Below, one piece after another: positions 61,448 through 64,000 of a DNA stretch of 64,000 nt. The notes under the pieces are model-generated. The model did no database searches. It worked only from the letters and a program-made list of their open reading frames with translations, and had not been told where the DNA came from. The stretch's first letter is position 1; each line of letters opens with the position of its first letter. Origin of the DNA: JAEUIX01 sp046156035 (GTDB taxonomy: Bacteria; Planctomycetota; Phycisphaerae; Phycisphaerales; UBA1924); the NCBI GenBank assembly GCA_046156035.1, contig JBJXEW010000053.1, positions 62,001 to 126,000 on the forward strand, written 5' to 3'. Both the position numbers and the translations under genes were made by a program.

Positions 61448-62311
61448 CTACGGCGCGCCGAGCCGGTCGCGCACGGCCCAGAGGTCCGGGTACAGGCGGA
61501 TGTTGAGCGTGGCGGCGAGGTACTTGGCGCCGCTGGAGCCGCCGGTGCCGCCGCCCCCGCCGATCATGCGTTCGACCATCTTGACGTGGTGGAACCGCCA
61601 AATAGCGAGTTTTTCCTCGAACTCCAGCAGGTGCTCGGCGACGCGGAACTGGGCGTAGTAACGCTCGCCCGCGAGGCTCTCCTGCTGGCGGCGGTAGAGG
61701 GCCACGAGCGCGGCCACGAGCCGGTCGTCAGCCTCGTGGGGCTTGGAGGTGTCGCGGGCGAGCGCATCCGCCGGGATCGCGAAGACGCCGTTATCTTCGC
61801 GGGCCAGGTGGCGGATGAAGTGGTCGTAGGGGGTTGGCTTGGCGAGCGCGGCGACCATCGCCGTGCGTGCCGCGGCATCGTCGCCGACGAGTTCCAACAT
61901 GCGGGGGTTTTTGGCACCGATGAAGAACTCGAGTTCGCGGAACTGCACGCTCTGGAAGCCGCTGGCGCTGCCGAGGTTGCTGCGGAAGCGGGCGAACTCG
62001 CTCGAGAACATGGTTTCGAGGAGCGGGATCTGCTCGATCAGCAGGTGCTGCACCTTGAAGACGCGCTCGAAGAGTTGCGCGGCACGCAGGGGCTGGTCGC
62101 GGTCAAGGAACGCGCAGATGGCACCGAGTTCGTGCAGCAACTGCTTGAACCAGAGTTCGTACACCTGGTGGCTGATGATGAAGAGGAGTTCGTCGTGGTG
62201 TGCGGGCTGCGAGCGGGGCTGCTGAAGCGTCAGCAACTCGGGCACTTTGAGGTAGCCGCCGTAGGTGAGTTTGGTCGCCGGGGTTTCGGGCATGCCGGGG
62301 ATGTGGGCCAT
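61448..62311 (-). CDS. kynA: Tryptophan 2,3-dioxygenase
   Basis: TDO opens the indole ring with O2 at a heme and starts the kynurenine pathway. The N-terminal TYGGYLKVPELLTLQQP, the active-site HDELLFIISHQVYELWFKQL, and the heme His region RFHHVKMVERMIG followed by GTGGSSGAKYL are conserved. The 287-residue length is typical. Between MIG and GTGGSSG it has GGG where other TDOs usually have FKR or LKP. It follows the ankyrin gene by 23 bp. No kynB or kynU is nearby. Confidence 0.95.
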   Translation of the reverse strand: MAHIPGMPETPATKLTYGGYLKVPELLTLQQPRSQPAHHDELLFIISHQVYELWFKQLLHELGAICAFLDRDQPLRAAQLFERVFKVQHLLIEQIPLLETMFSSEFARFRSNLGSASGFQSVQFRELEFFIGAKNPRMLELVGDDAAARTAMVAALAKPTPYDHFIRHLAREDNGVFAIPADALARDTSKPHEADDRLVAALVALYRRQQESLAGERYYAQFRVAEHLLEFEEKLAIWRFHHVKMVERMIGGGGGTGGSSGAKYLAATLNIRLYPDLWAVRDRLGAP

Positions 62312-62334
62312 GCCCCATGCTAAGCCGGCGGCGG

Positions 62335-63267
62335 CTACTTGCCCGCCTGCTCGGCGGTGAGCGCGGCGATCTCTTTGCCGACATCGTCGCCACGGTTGGC
62401 GGCCCAGAGGGCGGCGTTGCGCCCGCCCCGGTCTTTGGCGGCCTTGGAGGCGCCCGCGGTGAGCAGGGCCTTCACGGCCGCGATGTTGCCGAGTTCCGCG
62501 GCCTTCATGAGCGGTGTCACGCCCTCGTTATCCGGGGCATCGACCTTGGCGCCGCGCCCGATCAGCAGGGTGAGCACCTCGGGCGAGGTGCCCGCGGCCA
62601 CGGCGAGGGCGAGCACGCTCTGGTTGTCGAGGTTCACCGCGTCAACACTGGCGCCGGCGTTGAGAAGCACCTTGAGGGATTCGGGGTCGCCCGAGCGGGC
62701 CGCGATCATCAGGGCGGTTTCACGCCACTTGCTGCGAGACTCGATATCGGCGCCGGCGGCCACGATCATCTGCATGCAGTCCACGGCGCCGCGCGTGCTG
62801 GCGAGCATGAGCGCGGTCATGCCGGCCTCGTTGCGAGAGTTGGCGTTGGCGCCGGCATCGATCAGGGCTTTCACGATCGCGCCGTCGCCCGCCTGAGCCG
62901 CGGCCATGAGCGGCGTGTCGCCGTCGCCCGCGGGTGTGTTCACGTTGGCCTTGCCGGCGATGAGCGCCTGGGCCGCGCCGGGCTGCCCGGCACGCACGGC
63001 CACCAGCAGGGGGGTCAGGCCCTTGTCGGGGCCGACCTCGGCCTGGCGGGCGTTGACATCGGCACCTCTGGTGAGTTCGAGTTTGATCGTGTCGGCATCG
63101 CCCTTGCCCGCGGCCTCGTGCAGGCGTGTGGCGCTGCCGCCGGCCGCGGCGAGGGCCGGCGTGGGGGAGGTGTAACCCCCGAGCGACCACGCGGCGTAGA
63201 CGGCCGCGCCGCCACCAAGGACGAGCAGCAGGAGGCCGAACATACGCGCGCCTGATGAACCGGACAT
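62335..63267 (-). CDS. Ankyrin-repeat protein, membrane-anchored
   Basis: The 310-residue protein has one N-terminal hydrophobic segment (MFGLLLLVLGGGAAVYAAWS) and then about seven ankyrin repeats (TRLHEAAGKGDADTIKLELT, GLTPLLVAVRAGQPGAAQAL, DTPLMAAAQAGDGAIVKALI, and so on). Ankyrin repeats mediate protein contacts; no partner is evident. Start ATG 63267 matches the hydrophobic N-terminus; an extension to 63447 overlaps fusA. It is in the same direction as kynA. Confidence 0.88.
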   Translation of the reverse strand: MSGSSGARMFGLLLLVLGGGAAVYAAWSLGGYTSPTPALAAAGGSATRLHEAAGKGDADTIKLELTRGADVNARQAEVGPDKGLTPLLVAVRAGQPGAAQALIAGKANVNTPAGDGDTPLMAAAQAGDGAIVKALIDAGANANSRNEAGMTALMLASTRGAVDCMQMIVAAGADIESRSKWRETALMIAARSGDPESLKVLLNAGASVDAVNLDNQSVLALAVAAGTSPEVLTLLIGRGAKVDAPDNEGVTPLMKAAELGNIAAVKALLTAGASKAAKDRGGRNAALWAANRGDDVGKEIAALTAEQAGK

Positions 63268-63314
63268 GGGCTTCTCCGCTTCACGAACGAACAGGGTGCG
63301 AATACCTGTGCAGA

Positions 63315-63352
63315 GTAGACCACAAAGGGTATCGGTTTGCAAGGCTCGACGG
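63315..63352 (-). promoter_or_regulatory. Candidate promoter for the ankyrin-kynA pair
   Basis: On the minus strand TTGCAA is followed by a 17-bp spacer and TCTACT, about 50 bp before the ankyrin start, in the 106-bp gap after fusA. The -10 match is poor. Position is approximate. Confidence 0.25.
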
Positions 63353-63373
63353 GCCGATTCGCGGTAAAGACGC

Positions 63374-64000
63374 TCAATCTTCGTCGTGGTGAGGCTTGAA
63401 CGCGGCCACGATCTGGGCCTGGATGTTGGCGGGCGTGTAATCATCATGGCTGTATTCCATGCTGAACGTGCCCTGCCCGCCCGTGATGCTCTTGAGTTCG
63501 TTGGAGAACGTGCCCAGTTCCGCCAGCGGCACCACGGCCTTGATGACGCACTGGTTGCCGGGGATCACGTCGCTGCCCTGCACGCGCCCGCGCTTGGTGC
63601 CGGCGATATCGGCGGTGATGTCGCCCATGCTGCCCGCGGGGGCCGTGACCTCGACGGCGACGTAAGGTTCGAGGAGGGCCGGGCGGGCCTTGCTGATGGC
63701 GTCGATGAAGGCCTTTCGGCCCGCGGCCACGAACGCTACTTCTTTGCTGTCCACCGGGTGGTGCTTGCCGTCGGTCACGGCCACGCGCAGGCCGGTGAGC
63801 GGGAAACCGGCGAACGCGCCGGTGATGAGCACCTGGCGCACGCCCTTCTCGATGGCGGGCATGAACTGCTTGGGCACGCTACCGCCGACCGTGTCATTGA
63901 CGAACTCGAAGCCCTCGGGGTGGCCGGTGGGCAGGGGCTCAACGCGCAGATACACCTCGCCGAACTGGCCTGCGCCGCCGGTCTGCTTCTTGTGGCGGGC
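63374..64000 (-). CDS. fusA: Translation elongation factor G, C-terminal part (5' end beyond window)
   Basis: The visible 208 residues cover EF-G domains IV and V. The frame runs in from the right edge with RHKKQTGGAGQFGEVYLRVE, the domain IV signature, continues through VPKQFMPAIEKGVRQVLITG and PLTGLRVAVTDGKHHPVDS, and ends in the domain V region KRGRVQGSDVIPGNQCVIKA and QGTFSMEYSHDDYTP. EF-G moves tRNAs on the ribosome. The G domain is not visible, so a paralogue (EF-G-like) cannot be excluded. Confidence 0.9.
   Translation of the reverse strand, partial: ARHKKQTGGAGQFGEVYLRVEPLPTGHPEGFEFVNDTVGGSVPKQFMPAIEKGVRQVLITGAFAGFPLTGLRVAVTDGKHHPVDSKEVAFVAAGRKAFIDAISKARPALLEPYVAVEVTAPAGSMGDITADIAGTKRGRVQGSDVIPGNQCVIKAVVPLAELGTFSNELKSITGGQGTFSMEYSHDDYTPANIQAQIVAAFKPHHDED

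Overview
The window looks like a G+C-rich chromosome segment of a planctomycete, most probably of class Phycisphaerae. This is inferred from three things: secreted proteins ending in a GC-type dockerin motif (NPDDLGDFITEYF/Y), C-terminal 'PAP + hydrophobic + RRRR' sorting signals, and a pseudopilin operon with very large minor pilins. There is no rRNA, CRISPR array, prophage or plasmid gene. One tRNA (Leu, GAG) is present. The genes at both window edges are cut: an FtsX-type permease at the left and EF-G at the right.

Layout. 1-6353: MacB/LolCDE-like ABC exporter, glycine cleavage H protein, then a TIM-barrel protein, cytidylate kinase and acyltransferase on the + strand, and an unrecognised gene on the - strand. 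6446-8000: tRNA-Leu and a dihydropyrimidinase. 8255-13845: a tightly overlapping trpG-D-C-F-B-A operon without trpE. 13846-15610: an IS200-like/RAYT transposase with inverted REP-type hairpins, then a 21-bp tandem repeat array. 15610-22158: a repeat-rich dockerin protein, a WYL regulator, a sugar-type ABC ATPase, a secreted protein and a YhaM-like nuclease. 22240-29361: rlmE, a BatA-like protein, and the - strand genes nfo, TPR lipoprotein, queF and a hypothetical, then fabH. 29465-33868: M16 peptidase, a pepsin-like secreted protein, a DUF2071 protein and a secreted metalloprotease. 34225-39639: rpsD, a four-helix-bundle (IVP) gene, a SurA/PpiD-like protein, purF and coaB. 39949-58058: an 18-kb operon with pilB, pilT, a second pilB/gspE, pilC/gspF, four pseudopilins and a 1,938-residue GspK/PilX-like protein, closed by a strong terminator. 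58132-64000: a hypothetical membrane protein, kdsA, a sugar dehydrogenase with two dockerin motifs, tryptophan 2,3-dioxygenase, an ankyrin protein and fusA.

What stands out is how often short palindromic repeats lie inside reading frames without breaking them. They occur in trpG, trpD (twice), trpC and trpA (a head-to-head pair at the catalytic loop 6), and in the leader of a pseudopilin; the signal peptide of a TPR lipoprotein resembles another dispersed repeat. A RAYT-like transposase just downstream of the trp operon is flanked by hairpins whose core resembles the one inside trpC, so it may be the source of that class.

The pilus operon combines type IV pilus motors (an extension and a retraction ATPase) with a type II secretion-like set of unusually large pseudopilins. 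The secreted proteins suggest two surface-attachment routes, a dockerin type and a PEP-CTERM-like type. One secreted protein resembles a two-lobed pepsin with the second catalytic Asp replaced by Met.
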